A DNA stretch of 64,000 nucleotides from the NCBI RefSeq assembly GCF_029227915.1, contig NC_079888.1, positions 3,979,001 through 4,043,000 on the forward strand. The letters run 5' to 3'. This stretch comes from Hydractinia symbiolongicarpus. Lineage: Eukaryota; Cnidaria; Hydrozoa; Anthoathecata; Hydractiniidae. Below the pieces are notes generated by a model. That model did not search any database, was not told the origin of the DNA, and saw nothing but the letters and a program-made list of their open reading frames with translations. Below, piece after piece: positions 35,770 through 47,929 of the stretch. The translations under genes were made by a program, and so were the position numbers. Positions within the stretch are counted from its first letter, which is position 1; every line of letters starts with the position of its first letter.

Positions 35770-36636
35770 AAGAAGGTGGTCCTGTAGCGGACTGTTGAAT
35801 TAACTGATTTATTATTGTAGACTGTAAATTATTGTTTCAAATTAGATATTGACGAAAAGTAATTAAAAAATAAAATAAGTTAACATCAATATTTTTTTAT
35901 ACCGTATATAGAAAATTGCAAAGTTAATGTTTTTTTCATCAACTATTTTGAACATATAAAAACCCTATCAAGGGGCAGGCAAAGCAAAACGTTGATTTTA
36001 AAATATATATTCAGTTAACTTTGAATCAACTGCCGCATATATTATAACATTATTGTAATTTTTCTTGACCGGAGATTTAATTTGTTCTTGGTTAAGTAAA
36101 TATTGTTTCACCTTCAACCCTATTTCATTTCATTTGAAATAAAAAGTTTGTTTTTGATTCCAGAAAGAAAAAGCAATGTTGTACATTGTCAAAAGAAAAA
36201 CAAAAAAAGTTGTTATGTTGTTGATAAAAAGTTGATTGTTATAAATGTCAGTAATCTGAGTTATTTAGCACCAACCTTGGTCTTTAATATATTAAAGGTA
36301 AATTAGAAATAAATAAATTAAAAAGATAAAAAATGGAAAAAATTGACTTTTTAAAGAGTGTTGACGTCAGCATTAAAACTTTGATGTTAAATCACTTCTA
36401 GTATTATAGTCAGTTACCTGGCTAAGCTTCAGAGTCATAGCATTTGCCCTTCCTTGAATTCAATAGTGGTGGTAAAATTAGCCCCCCCCCCACTACCCTC
36501 TCTAAAAACGAGACTCAAAGTACCACCCCTACATTAAGATAACGTTAATTTAAAATTTGAGATTGTGCAGGTAGAGTTTCATTTATAATGAACTTCTTTA
36601 ATTGATGCACAATATGAAAAAAGCACTCACATCACG
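35770..36636. other. 3' flank of family member 2; no gene
   Basis: Contains a possible poly(A) signal at 35869-35874. A C-run lies at about 36483-36491. The 67-codon frame at 36103 has no motif. Confidence 0.4.
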
Positions 36637-36900
36637 TTGGGTAGCCTTGTAATTAGAGCACTTGCTTCGAGTGAAGGACGTCTTGAGTTCAAACCCATAT
36701 TGCGTCATACCAAAAGATTATAAAAGTGTGAATAGATCCTTTCAGCATAGTTTTCGGCATGAAAAAAAGACTGATATCTAAGGTGATTGTTTAGTTAATA
36801 GATTGCTGTGCCTTTACAGCTTTCGTAGCCCAAGTAGGACCTTTATATGAACTAGGACCTCCTATGCCATACCCTCGTTGCTAGAAATATTAAAAGAAAC
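36637..36900 (+). repeat. tRNA-derived SINE
   Basis: The first about 70 bases fold like a degenerate tRNA: TAGCCTTGTAATTAGAGCA fits a box A region and GAGTTCAAACCC a box B. An unrelated tail continues to about 36900. The spacing between boxes fits an internal RNA polymerase III promoter. Not a true tRNA gene, since the arms are imperfect. Confidence 0.45.
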
Positions 36901-39789
36901 TGAAGGGGTTGTCCTGGGTTAGTAATTTTAATAAATTTTTGATTCTCACAAATTAATGTTGGTTTAAATGTGTGCAACCAAAGGATAATGCAATTTCTTG
37001 CTGAAAAGACTTGATTATTTCAATACGCAATGATAAATTAGTAATCCAATAATGTAAATAAATTCCCAAAACTACGTCAAGTTATCACATCTATTATATC
37101 TTCTTGCTGAAAAATACCTCTTTGCTAAAATTCGGTAAACAAGAAGGTATACATGAGAAGAAGCAGAAACGGAGACAGAAAAAGAAAAGCACTGCAAAGT
37201 ATTTACACGTTTTGCTCTGTAGAATTGCTATTTAATTTCCTTTCTTTAATGACGCGGATTGGAGAAATATGATATGATATGATAAGATGCATGATTATAA
37301 ATTCGGTCATAACAATGCCGTTAAAGTTCGTAGCAAGAGAAGGTGATAAATTTAATTCACTCAAATACCGCAATGTGATGGCCTCTTAAAACGCCTTTAA
37401 AATCTTTTGTATTAATTAAGTATCTGTAAGGTGATGCAGTACCAATCAACAATGTTTCATTCAATACAATTTCAACACCACAGCGTCTCTCAACTACCAC
37501 AGTGTAAGAAAAACTAGAGAGTTGGTTTACCACAAAGCAATTTTTCTAATTTCTTGGTTTCCGACGTTTAAAAAATCCAAATAGAAGTGTTTATTTTTAC
37601 GAACAATAGTCCATTATTTAAACGTGTCTATTAAGGAAGAATGCAGCTACTCACGTTTTTTGATGTAATAAAGGCTAGCTGTTAAGAAAGGTATGTTCGG
37701 ACATCGCCATTGATGTCGTTGAGTTTGTAATATTCAAAGGGAAAACACGTAAAAGCTGTATCATCAACAAATGCATATTAATTCAATTTGCTTCCCGACT
37801 TCGTCATTTCAAATATATAATAACATTTAGCTAAATTATCCTTGCAGCAAATGTTTGCAATTGTTTTTTTCTTCTACTTAACCAAATTCATGATGAAAGA
37901 GGTATAAAGCATTGGCACTTTTAGATATTATCTGATAAAACTAGCCCTAAGTCGGTTAATCAAGACACGGAGCATTAACCGGCTACTCTACTTTTATCTT
38001 TGGCCTACAAACTAAAACTTTGATAATGAAATGAAGCAAATGCAAGTGTTAAGAAGTTTTCGACTGATTTCGCATCCCTCTCCTTAACTCCTAATGGAAT
38101 TTACAAAATTAAATATACTTGGTACAGCATACAATGAATAAACGGCTGTGATACTTTTTATCAATCTCAACACTTTTTTAATTTTGGGAAATGCATAAAA
38201 TCGCCTTAAATATCTGGGTAGATTTCAGTAAAAAATAATTACACTTGCTGAAGTAAAACTATTAAATAAAAAAACTATTATATTGGCTTGAGAATTGTTA
38301 AATATAAAAATGTAGTATCGTAGCTATGCCGTGTGACAAAGTAAATATGGATAAAATTATGCCTGAAAAATGGCAAAAACCATGACGTGAAACTAAATCA
38401 AAAAACCTACACGAACGTCTTCAAAAGTAGATACAGTGTCTCTAAAACACTTTTTCTCTTATGTGTGACTAGATTAAATTCAATCTCTTTAGTTTTATAA
38501 GTGCCACATTAACCTGCCACAATTCTCCATATTTACTATTAGATTTGACTCTGCAAGATCATCTTTAATATTAAATTCAAGTAAGGACTAAAAATTCTGA
38601 ATTGATGGGTAAGAAAAATACAGTACAACCAGGATTGTTTGCGAGCACTCACTAGTGTTGTGATAATGGTGTGTAGCTATCTGTTACAGCTAATTGACAG
38701 TGAACTATATTCTAAAGCTATACAACATCACATGAGTTTGGATTGATGAAACGATGGAATGAAGCACGATTTTAAAGAAGAACTCGTATGCAGTGGTAGA
38801 TGATTTTTCTTAAAAATAACAATGAAATCATAAGAAAAAACCCCACAAAATCCGTGTCGCGAAAATATTCTTAACGGCTTCTAGGGTCAAACACTACCTT
38901 TAGCCGCAGTTATTTAATTTAATTTGTGTTACAAAAAACCTTTGTTACAAGAAACCTTTGTTGCATGAAAAATAATAATGTTTAAGAAAATCAGTTACAG
39001 TTTGCAATATATTCAAAAAGGACAAAATCGGCTAAAAGTTATTTAAAAATACTGTCTCTAATTTCATATAAAAGAGCCTGAAGAATTGTCTACGAAAAAT
39101 CCTTATTGGTTTTCGAGACATAGGACTTTGAGATTTCGCTATTTATACGAGCGTAAATTGTTTTGTATAAGCACTTACTTTGCTATTAAATCAAGTTTTT
39201 GGTAAAACAAATCCTGAATTTTCTTCACTTCACTGGGCAGCTATTTTTTCTAATATCTACACAGAAACCTATAAATTGTTGTAAATAAAAGCAGTTGAGA
39301 CGACAGCAATGAATTTAAAAAGTGTACATTTTATTTTCAACAAATATCGTCGTGATGTTTTTGCTTCATTATCAAGAAAAATATTCGATTTTACTCTTAT
39401 GTATTATATTTTGCAGACCGTAACTTTTTTCACCGCCAAAAAAAGTACTGAAAAATCTGTATGATAATGTATTTACTTTGTACAATACCATAAAAATGTA
39501 GCAAGTCATAACACTTAACATAACACTTGACACTTATATTTTCCTCAAAAGAAAAAGATAGATTTAAAGATATGTATATATAGGTATATTTCAGACCCTG
39601 ATAAATATTTTGGAAAATTTTATACTTTGCCGGGGTTATCGCATTTTTAGACGTGGTAAATGTTTTATGAATTTTTAAAAATGCTGACATTAATGTAAGA
39701 CAAGGAAAATGTTGTATTTTGGTTATCAGGTGGTTACCAAGGGGTTATTAAGAACATATATATTTGAACATTTGAAGGAAATATTATTC
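36901..39789. other. No recognisable gene
   Basis: Almost 3 kb of AT-rich DNA with no frame above 86 codons and no repeat or domain I can name. Confidence 0.5.
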
Positions 39790-39832
39790 CACGTAAAAAT
39801 GTAAATATGTGATATACTTACATTTTTACGTG
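39790..39832. repeat. 15-bp perfect hairpin
   Basis: CACGTAAAAATGTAA at 39790-39804 is exactly complementary to 39818-39832 with a 13-nt loop. A short palindromic element or MITE relic is likely; a small RNA precursor is possible but the stem is short. Confidence 0.8.
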
Positions 39833-40745
39833 CAGTTGAGCATAATCTTTTAATTTTTTCGCGCCCTTTTCACCTTCGAAAAAAATTGACAGATCAAATT
39901 GCTGCGCGACTACCTCGTTGGTAAGAAAAGTGTTTAAAAAATGGTCAAGTTTTATCTGAGCTACTGACACTTTTACCTGAACAGAGTACGAAGATTTCCA
40001 GTTAATATATTTAGTAAAAAAGGATGTTGCTTTTGCATTTAAGTTTATAGTATCTGTTTTTAATGAGTAATAATAAATCTCTTTATCACGTAACGAGTTA
40101 AATATAACGGAAGGTAAAAAAAATAAAAATAAAAGTTCAACAAATTGTTTTCATTTCTCGGGATGTCGCCATTGGCAAAGAAAAACAATATTTTTCAGAT
40201 GTTTTATCCAAGACGAAATAAGCCGTAAGGCGTTGTTCCAGTACCTTCCATTATAATTCCCTAATACCATTTGGCAAAAGGTTGGGTAAATGAAGTGGGT
40301 AGCAGGTGGTTAAATTTTGTGCAAGTGTATTTTTACAAAGAAAAAAGATTTACAGTAGATTTTTTTGTGTCGAAAAGGTAACGCTAGAGAAATGGTACGT
40401 AAAAATATAGAATATTTTTTAGGCTGAAAACAGTTAAAATTACGAGATTTGTGTTTTTACTTTTATTTACTGATTGTCTAGTTATTTTATCGCCTAAAAA
40501 TTAAGTCACTCCGAACATAGAAAATGCTTTAGAAATCTTATATTGGGAGTTGTTATAGCAACCGTGTTACTAAATTAGGTCCCAGAAAATGTAAATAAAA
40601 ACAACATAAGAATTATTGAGCAAAAAGTTCAATTGCAAACCAGTGATAATGGTCAGAAGAAATGATAACGAGTTATCAAAATTGCTGACACTAGAAACTT
40701 TTTACCACAACCAAATTATTTTTTTTAATAAAATAATAACCGTTC
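39833..40745. other. No recognisable gene
   Basis: AT-rich; nothing supported. Confidence 0.45.
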
Positions 40746-40850
40746 ATCCTGGGCTGTACCGTAGGCTATCGCCCGAGGTCTAAGTGACGACTGCGCCTGC
40801 GAAGTCGGTGCAATGACTAAGGCCGATACTTTTAGTGTAGCGCGAGTAAT
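40746..40850 (+). repeat. Dispersed 95-bp repeat, copy 2
   Basis: Shares GGGCTGTACCG, ATCGCC, GTCGGTGCAATGACT and AAGGC/ATGGC-ATA-TTTTA blocks, in order, with about 23738-23840. GC content is well above the surroundings. A region at 41396-41525 (AGCCCAGCTGTATCG... and CCTGCCGAAACGGCAGG) may be its inverted partner. Confidence 0.6.
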
Positions 40851-43220
40851 TGGTTATAATTGTATTTGTTAATTGTTTTACGGCTTTAGCCGGCAGAACT
40901 TTAAAATTTTTTGTCGCCGATTTTACTACCGTAACTAGTGAAGCGCAGCAGAATACTGGTCTAATGCAGCGGTACGGGAATAATTAGTTTTTGAGTGTTA
41001 TAACAGACTACTCTGTTGCACAAGGTACAAAAACCTATTATTTTTACAAATTAATCATTGCATTATATTTTATGTTCAGTTGGTTTGGCTAGTACCAAGT
41101 TGCAACAGTCGTTTGTTATCTTTTAAGGGATCTAGAATTTACCGAAGCTAGATTTGTATTTCGTACAACGAGTTTCAACAAGCTAAAAAAATTTTTAAAA
41201 AACGAAATTAATCAAAAATAGTCAAAAGTTAACCAAGTGTCTAATAGATAAATGTTGAAACTCAGTAAGTATCGTAGCCATATAACAAAGCAATGTGTTT
41301 ACAAACTTGAACTCTTTTGCTGTGCCAGTTTAAATAATTAATTATTAATAACGTGAGCATTTATTTCTGTACAATTAACTAAAGCAAATACTCCCCTAGC
41401 CCAGCTGTATCGTGTAGTCCCCGTAATACCGATAGCGTCAGGAACCCGGGCTTATACTCCCCCGTTAAGGGCTACTAAATCAGTAATACGCCGTAGAACT
41501 TCCTGCCGAAACGGCAGGTTTATTGATATATAAAATATAATAAATAAACAGTTAAATTTATCGTTCTTACAAAAACATACTCACATTCAAGTGAAAAAAT
41601 GAAACAGCTCTTAAATTATTTGAATCATTTTAAACAGAATTGAAGGTCTATGACGAATTGAACCATCTAAATAAAAACATTGCAATGATCCAAGGTTTGC
41701 TATTTCTAAACAGGAGAATTTTTAAAGTTAAATGTGCCGCCAAAAGTTAACCAAGAATGAAAGAGCTTCCACGATTCTTGTATTGGCCGAGTAAAAAAAG
41801 GTAAAGTACATGGTCTAACAGTGAAGAGGGGGACGGCTTCTATTTGGTATTATTAAAGAAGCTGGACATTTCATCATCGTACCTCGTAGATATGGTACGT
41901 TGTTAAGAAACCATGTTGAAGAAGCTTCAAGACAAGATAGTGTTGTAGTTTCTACCGCTGATTTTTTATCTTTGTACTTATTTACATTTTAAGCTACCAT
42001 TTCTCTAGAGGACGGGCAATACTAGTTCATATCGGCCCGTCTTTAAAAGTGCTAAGCCAATTTCAACAACAAGTTTCATCGATAAATTGCATTCTGTTAA
42101 AGCAGAGTAATGGTGAAGTCTGCAAGTTGTTTTGTAGCTTTCGATGAAAATTGTTCCTTTTTTTTGAATTATTGCATTTCTTTTTTACGGTCCCTCTCTG
42201 TCACATAACGGTTAAAATATTTTTTTCCGTTTTGAAATAAAAATTGAAGTTTTAACTCGACTTTTGCTAGCCGACAAGATAAAAACGATCTAAAAATAAT
42301 CATATTTAAGCGATTCCATGCAGTTATTTTAACGGCTTAAAAACTTTTCAATGAAAGAATTGGGGGCTTAAATCTTTTATTTATTTTAATTTTTGATTTC
42401 TAAGAATTCCCATAGCATTATAATCTTGTCAATTTAGTATTTGTCAGTTTTCAGTTGTTTCATACGGTTACATAAAAATCCTTATGATTATATATTTGTT
42501 AATACACTCATGTCATTGAATGAATTATTAAAATGAACACAAAATTACCATTTTAGTTCGGAAAGTTAGAGCAATTGATTCTGATCAATGTAAACAAACT
42601 TGCGTGACAGTATTTGCTATTTAAAGTTTAAAAAACAAACAAACAAAAAAGTTTAAAAAAAAATCTCTAAGGAAACGATTAACAATAAACTGAAAATGTG
42701 ATTATACACGTATATATCTCCATGCATAATACTTGCGTAACTGCAGCCACAAAAAAAACAAATGTACGCGGAAAACTTCGTAAACATAGTTCAGTTTACA
42801 TACAAGTCAACGGATTTCTTTCTTGCTAAACATATATCTCGTCAGATGGACGTATTCTGAAGCACCTAGATGTCAATGTATTTATTTATTAGCTACTGAC
42901 ATGTAATAGTTGAGAATGTGGAGAAATGTTTCAGTATGTGGCCATAACAACGATGATGGACTGACTCTTAAAAGGCTATTTATAACCAGTGTTAACCTCA
43001 GATACGGAAGACGTGCGTGTAGTCTTTCTAAATGGCCCAATGACAGCTAATAGTTATTCATGTGTGGCGAAATATTCTATCAGTTATCTTTTTTGATCTG
43101 GTAATGCACTGTAAGTGTTCTGTAAACTATCATTATACAACCTATTGAATTCTATACTGTATTTATAATACGTAATAATCATTATTATTAGACTGTAGAC
43201 CAAGGCAGAACGAAAGTACC
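40851..43220. other. Anonymous, with a worn coding fragment near 41.75-42.0 kb
   Basis: Plus-strand translation of about 41775-41990 gives DSCIGRVKKGKVHGLTVKRG and then, after a one-base shift, GIIKEAGHFIIVPRRYGTLL and NHVEEASRQDSVVVSTADF to a stop. The composition is protein-like, but I cannot name the family. A perfect CCTGCCGTTTCGGCAGG palindrome lies at about 41503-41519. Nothing else recognised; 43190-43220 is the immediate 5' flank of the next gene. Confidence 0.3.
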
Positions 43221-43316
43221 ATGTTTACATTGCTAATTTATGCTTCCATTCTTCTCCCCGTGTGCTATGGTGTGAATAACGGAGGACCGACTATTCGAGG
43301 AACGACACTTTCAAAC
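43221..43316 (+). CDS. Secreted basic Cys-loop protein, family member 3, exon 1
   Basis: Encodes residues 1-32 of a predicted 114-residue protein. The signal peptide (LLIYASILLPVCYG) is followed by VNNGGPTIRGTTLSN. The 20-base stretch covering GGPTIRG is the same as in member 2 except at one position. The exon ends at AAC followed by gtaagc, phase 0. The intron is only 170 bp. The acceptor-like attattattag about 30 bases before the ATG may mark a UTR splice or trans-splice site. Confidence 0.75.
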
Positions 43317-43486
43317 GTAAGCAACTTTATTTATTATATAAGGCTACATTTTAAAAAACGTTGTACTTACATTTGACATAAATGTTTTTCTCATAATGCT
43401 TAAAAATTGTTGTTTAAAAACCCATCATATTTCAAATTATTATAAAGTATTTATTCCCTAATTTATGTTGCATTTTTTATATTTAG

Positions 43487-43735
43487 AAAGGCGCGGTTGA
43501 CCGATTCTGCAAATTAAATCCAAATAAATGTCCCATATGGAAATATAGAAATTTCACAGGAACGGTTAATGGAAACCACAGCTTTAAAGATAGTAATACC
43601 AAAGGTACAAACCGATTTACATTATATGTTTTAGAAGATATGAAAAGATTGAGACGAAATAAAAAAATAATATCAAGGGACGTAATAGAATCAAAAAGAC
43701 GGTCCAGACCTGGGACATTTGACGCAAGGTTGTAG
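43487..43735 (+). CDS. Secreted basic Cys-loop protein, family member 3, exon 2
   Basis: Follows tttttatatttag and encodes 82 residues. It opens KGAVDRFCKLNPNKCPIWKY: Cys at exon residues 8 and 15, Pro at 12, as in the other members. Two possible N-glycosylation sequons (Asn-Phe-Thr, Asn-His-Ser) follow, then the basic part RFTLYVLEDMKRLRRNKK, which aligns with member 2 (FRSGVIADLKRLRRETK). It ends RRSRPGTFDARL. AATAAA at 43831 is a plausible poly(A) signal. The antisense 90-codon frame over the same bases is a shadow. Confidence 0.75.
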   Translation, partial: KGAVDRFCKLNPNKCPIWKYRNFTGTVNGNHSFKDSNTKGTNRFTLYVLEDMKRLRRNKKIISRDVIESKRRSRPGTFDARL

Positions 43736-46700
43736 AGAAAGAAGAGTTTGGACAATATCGATATAACTAGCTACCGCTTTTGTAATATAAATTGTGGTTA
43801 AATGTTGGTTAATGACAAAGTTTTATTAAGAATAAAATGGATAAACCGAAATTTTTTACTGTTTTTTCACAGCTGTCCAAAACATGTTTTCATTAAAAAG
43901 TCTGATAATTAGCCATTGTATCAAGGCCAGAGCTGCCACATGGATAGGGTGGATTGCAGCAATTCAATTTTTTACACAAGTGCGCTTGTTAAGCTTGTAT
44001 TAACACCTCTTTATACTGGGTTTTTTGTGTCCAATATCCTTGTAGAAGTAGGGTTGTGGGAGGGGGTCTGATCTAATTGATTCAAATATTTTTACATGGC
44101 TATAGTTATCTAGGTAATATTACCTTCCATAATATTACCTTTTGAAACAAAACAGGTAAATTCAACGACGCATTTGTTATAGCATTTACCAAAATGTGAT
44201 TTTAAATTTTTTACTGAAAAGTTGCCCAATAAAAAAAATATTAAAAGTGACAAAGCAGTATCAGGGAGTCAGGGAGCTGAAATAAAAAAGTGAATAACTA
44301 GGATATAAATAGCAAGCTAATGCCTGAAAAATCGAAGAAAATGCATCTTTCCAAAGAAATAATCTTCAAGATAGAAAAAATAGGAATCGGGGCATTTTCG
44401 AAAGAAATTATGTGAGATTGATGCAAAAGGATTTCTCCTAATAAAAAAACCCATTTACTTTTACGAAAGCTTTTGATGGGTGGTGCTTATGTTAAAAAAG
44501 CTTGTAGAATTGTATTTAAATTTTAAATTTAAGACCAAAAATAAAGACCTTATTAAGACCTTTTTCAAGAAGATAATAAAAACATGTGTAGTTTATTTTT
44601 AATATTCTGCGGATTTAAGTCGCCAACCACGGAAATAAAAAAACAAATTAAAGATGAAATAAGGCCTAATAATTTGCTTTATTTAATATTATCCTTTCTT
44701 TTAATAGGCACTGGAAGTGTCAAAAAATAATACGTGACTGTCACGCAACAAGATAAACATCCGCATAACAGGGAAACGGTGGCAATCTTAATGTACAATT
44801 CACACGTTCGATCTGCAACTTATACATTCTTACTTGAGTGATATTTTTTTCTTTTCTTTTTGGTAAAACCACTAACTATCAAATTTGATTTGTACCAATT
44901 ACATTTCTGACATATTCTTTTCCTTTCTGCGAAAAGTGGTTTAAGCGCGTCATAACTACGACAACAGAATGTTATTTGTAAAAACATTTATTTATAGTAA
45001 AAACGTACAGGGTGATATAGTAACCAACCTACGTGCGAAAGAGTCGGTTAGTGATGAAATTAACAACTTTTGGCCGTTGTGTCAACAGTAAAACCAAACA
45101 CTTTAGGCACACATATTTATAGTGTGCTACATGCATAATGTTTGTCAGTTTTTCAAAAACAACTTACAGCAAATCGGAATATAAAAATCGCAAGTACATG
45201 AACGTACAAAAGTTGTGAGTTGTAGTAATCCTATTGAATGGCACACTTCTAAAGACTTTCTCTACTTTGTTATAAAACTAAATGATTGTTAGTATCTAAC
45301 ATTGCACAGCTGTCGAAAACGATATGCTCAGCAATAACCATTTTTCATACATGCATAGTGTATTTCTGAATCTAATATATAGCATTGAAGACAGCTGGTG
45401 GTATTAGGAATTCAGGAGTAGCGTGAAAAGGGTCATTTTGTGCCCGCCAATCGGTGTTTCGGAATTAAACCAGTTATAAGGGTAGTCTTATCGCTAATGT
45501 ATTTTATTCTTAAATCTATAAATAAACAAAACAAAGATTAACATCCAAGTTTTCTTCCATCATGTCTCTGATGCAGGTTTTACGGCGCCAAAGAGCGGAT
45601 ATGCAAGTCATGGCATTGTATAAGTTACGTAAAAAAGAATAGATTGTCAGTGCTACTAGAAAATTAATATTACCTTAAAAAATTTTAAAATTCTTAAGTG
45701 GATAGTACAACAAATCTCATAAGATATACATAACGATCATTAAAAAATGCTGGTCATAATGTTATAACGTATTGTAAATTTATTTTGATAGGTTGTGTTA
45801 CAAATATTACCTGTTTAGCGGATATAGTCTCTTTAGTAGCATACACGGTATAGGCTTCTGCAAACCGCTTTAAGTAGCATTTAATTTTGCCTACTTTTTT
45901 CTTCTCTGCAGTCTTTGTTTTAGTGCTATTTAAGTTTTCTTTATTTTTTGTTTTCGAAAACTATATATAACGACATCTACTTTATTGTCATTAAACATCT
46001 TTATGTATCTAAATTATATCCTCCCTGTCAATCTGCGCAGTTTTTCACAGGGGCTTAAGACTAGTTTTATATACTACGAAGCTAAGGTGGTGCTAATTAT
46101 ATATTGCAATGAGCATTTACTTACTATTTTTGCTGTTCTTGTGTGATCGATCCACACTTCTTGTTTTCCATTTAAGAATTGACCCATTTTTCTGTTTTTA
46201 ATATTCTTTTTTTTGATTTGTATTACAATTACATTAGTGTAAGATCCGTATGCAATTCTCAATACAGTGCAATTTACAGTGTAACTACACGGGGCCTAAT
46301 TAAAATTGCCACAAATATTCACAACTTCTCAATGACTAATGATATCCAATACTTTGTTTATATAAAAAAAATTGACATATAAAAATCATTAATGACGTTT
46401 TTGTGGGCATTGAAAGCATTGTTGCACTTTCATGAAACTTTAAGTGGTATGGTGGAATTCCTATTATGATTAATTATTATTTTTGCCTATTTGAGCCCTG
46501 GAAGCAACATTTTTATTGAAGATAAGAAGCAGCAACATGTCTATTTGATAGCTTAAAGAATATTTTAAGGTTATGTTAAAGGATTATTTATATTAAATTA
46601 CAGTGTGACTGTTGGATATTAGCTGTTTAGTAAGAGCTATACAATCTAGCTGCCTGGGTAGCTAAATAGCTACTTCGCTAGATCTACTGCTAAGCCAGTT

Positions 46701-47929
46701 ACATTTTATGCTTTTTTTGGCGTTTGACCTTACCTTTTAAACTATAAACTCCTGCATGATGCAAAGTAATACTACTAGTAAGTATCTTCACACAATCTTA
46801 CCAGAGTAACTAAGCAGTCTTGTCTTGATACAGTGGTTTGCAATTTGTTAGCAACCCTCCACTACACTAGTAATGACTATATTTATCGTAGGTTTGCAAA
46901 CCTCTTTTAAAAATTTCGGCATAACACTGTTGTACAATAAGCCTTATTATTAGCAATGTGAAGTTGTATTACCATGTATTTAACTTTATTCAGGTTATTT
47001 TTGAAAGATAGGAAATTTGCCAATTTTGTGATCAATGAATTTAGAAAAGTATATATGTTTTGGACTGACAGTGCTCTTAAGGACCTAAATGTCTTAAAGA
47101 AACTTCAAAGAAAGATAAAAATATCTCTCTTATGAAATACTTCTTTAAAAATTTTTTAGCCATTATTCATTAAGATGGACAAAATTAAATTTTAAGTGTG
47201 GCACTCAAGTAAAATATTTTGCAGAACTTATCAATTTTATTTTTTCCAAACAACAAATTATGTCTTAGACAAGCTTTACCGAACTTCTATTAGACTACAT
47301 TGTGAAAAATATACTATCTAAAACACAACTTTCTTTACTCTCCAAAAATAAATCTATACTTCAGAAGCTTTGTTAATTAAATCTGATCTAATTAGATCAT
47401 AGAGATAATTTTGAATTTCCGCTACGATTTTGGAACGTTTCCGAGAATGCCAAAAATGGTTTGATTGGCTTTTTAGAAGATTGAGAGAAGTTAAGAGCAG
47501 AAACTGATGAAGCATATATTAAAAGCTTGCTAGCCGATCAAGCTAAAACTGAAAAATCCAACTGAATACCATCAGATGGTGCATCAAGACACTCAATACA
47601 ATCCCCACCAACGCCATACACAACCAATCACAATCTCCTGAACATGACCTAAAGTCTAGGGCAGAATCGGACAACAAGGATTGCTTGAGGAGGCGAAGAA
47701 GAAATTTGCCTAAGGAACCGGATTTTAAAGAAGGGCATGTATTATTTCACGTTTTCCACGCATTGGACTTATTCGTAGACTGTTCAAACCTTACATATCG
47801 TGGGTTGGTTTAATGGCTTAAAACCTTTTGCAAAACACTGAACCTATACTTCTATTCAATCTTATAAATGGATGGATCAATGATAAGTTAGTCCTAAAGA
47901 AACAAGCCACCCAGTTGCAGGTGAACGAA
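43736..47929. other. No recognisable gene
   Basis: More than 4 kb of AT-rich DNA without a frame above 67 codons. GCTAGCTA-type motifs near 46640-46690. No domain, RNA gene or element boundary identified. Confidence 0.45.

Noticed and set aside
36637-36708. Genuine tRNA gene
   Set aside because: Box A and B are present but the acceptor and anticodon arms do not pair properly; a SINE head fits better.
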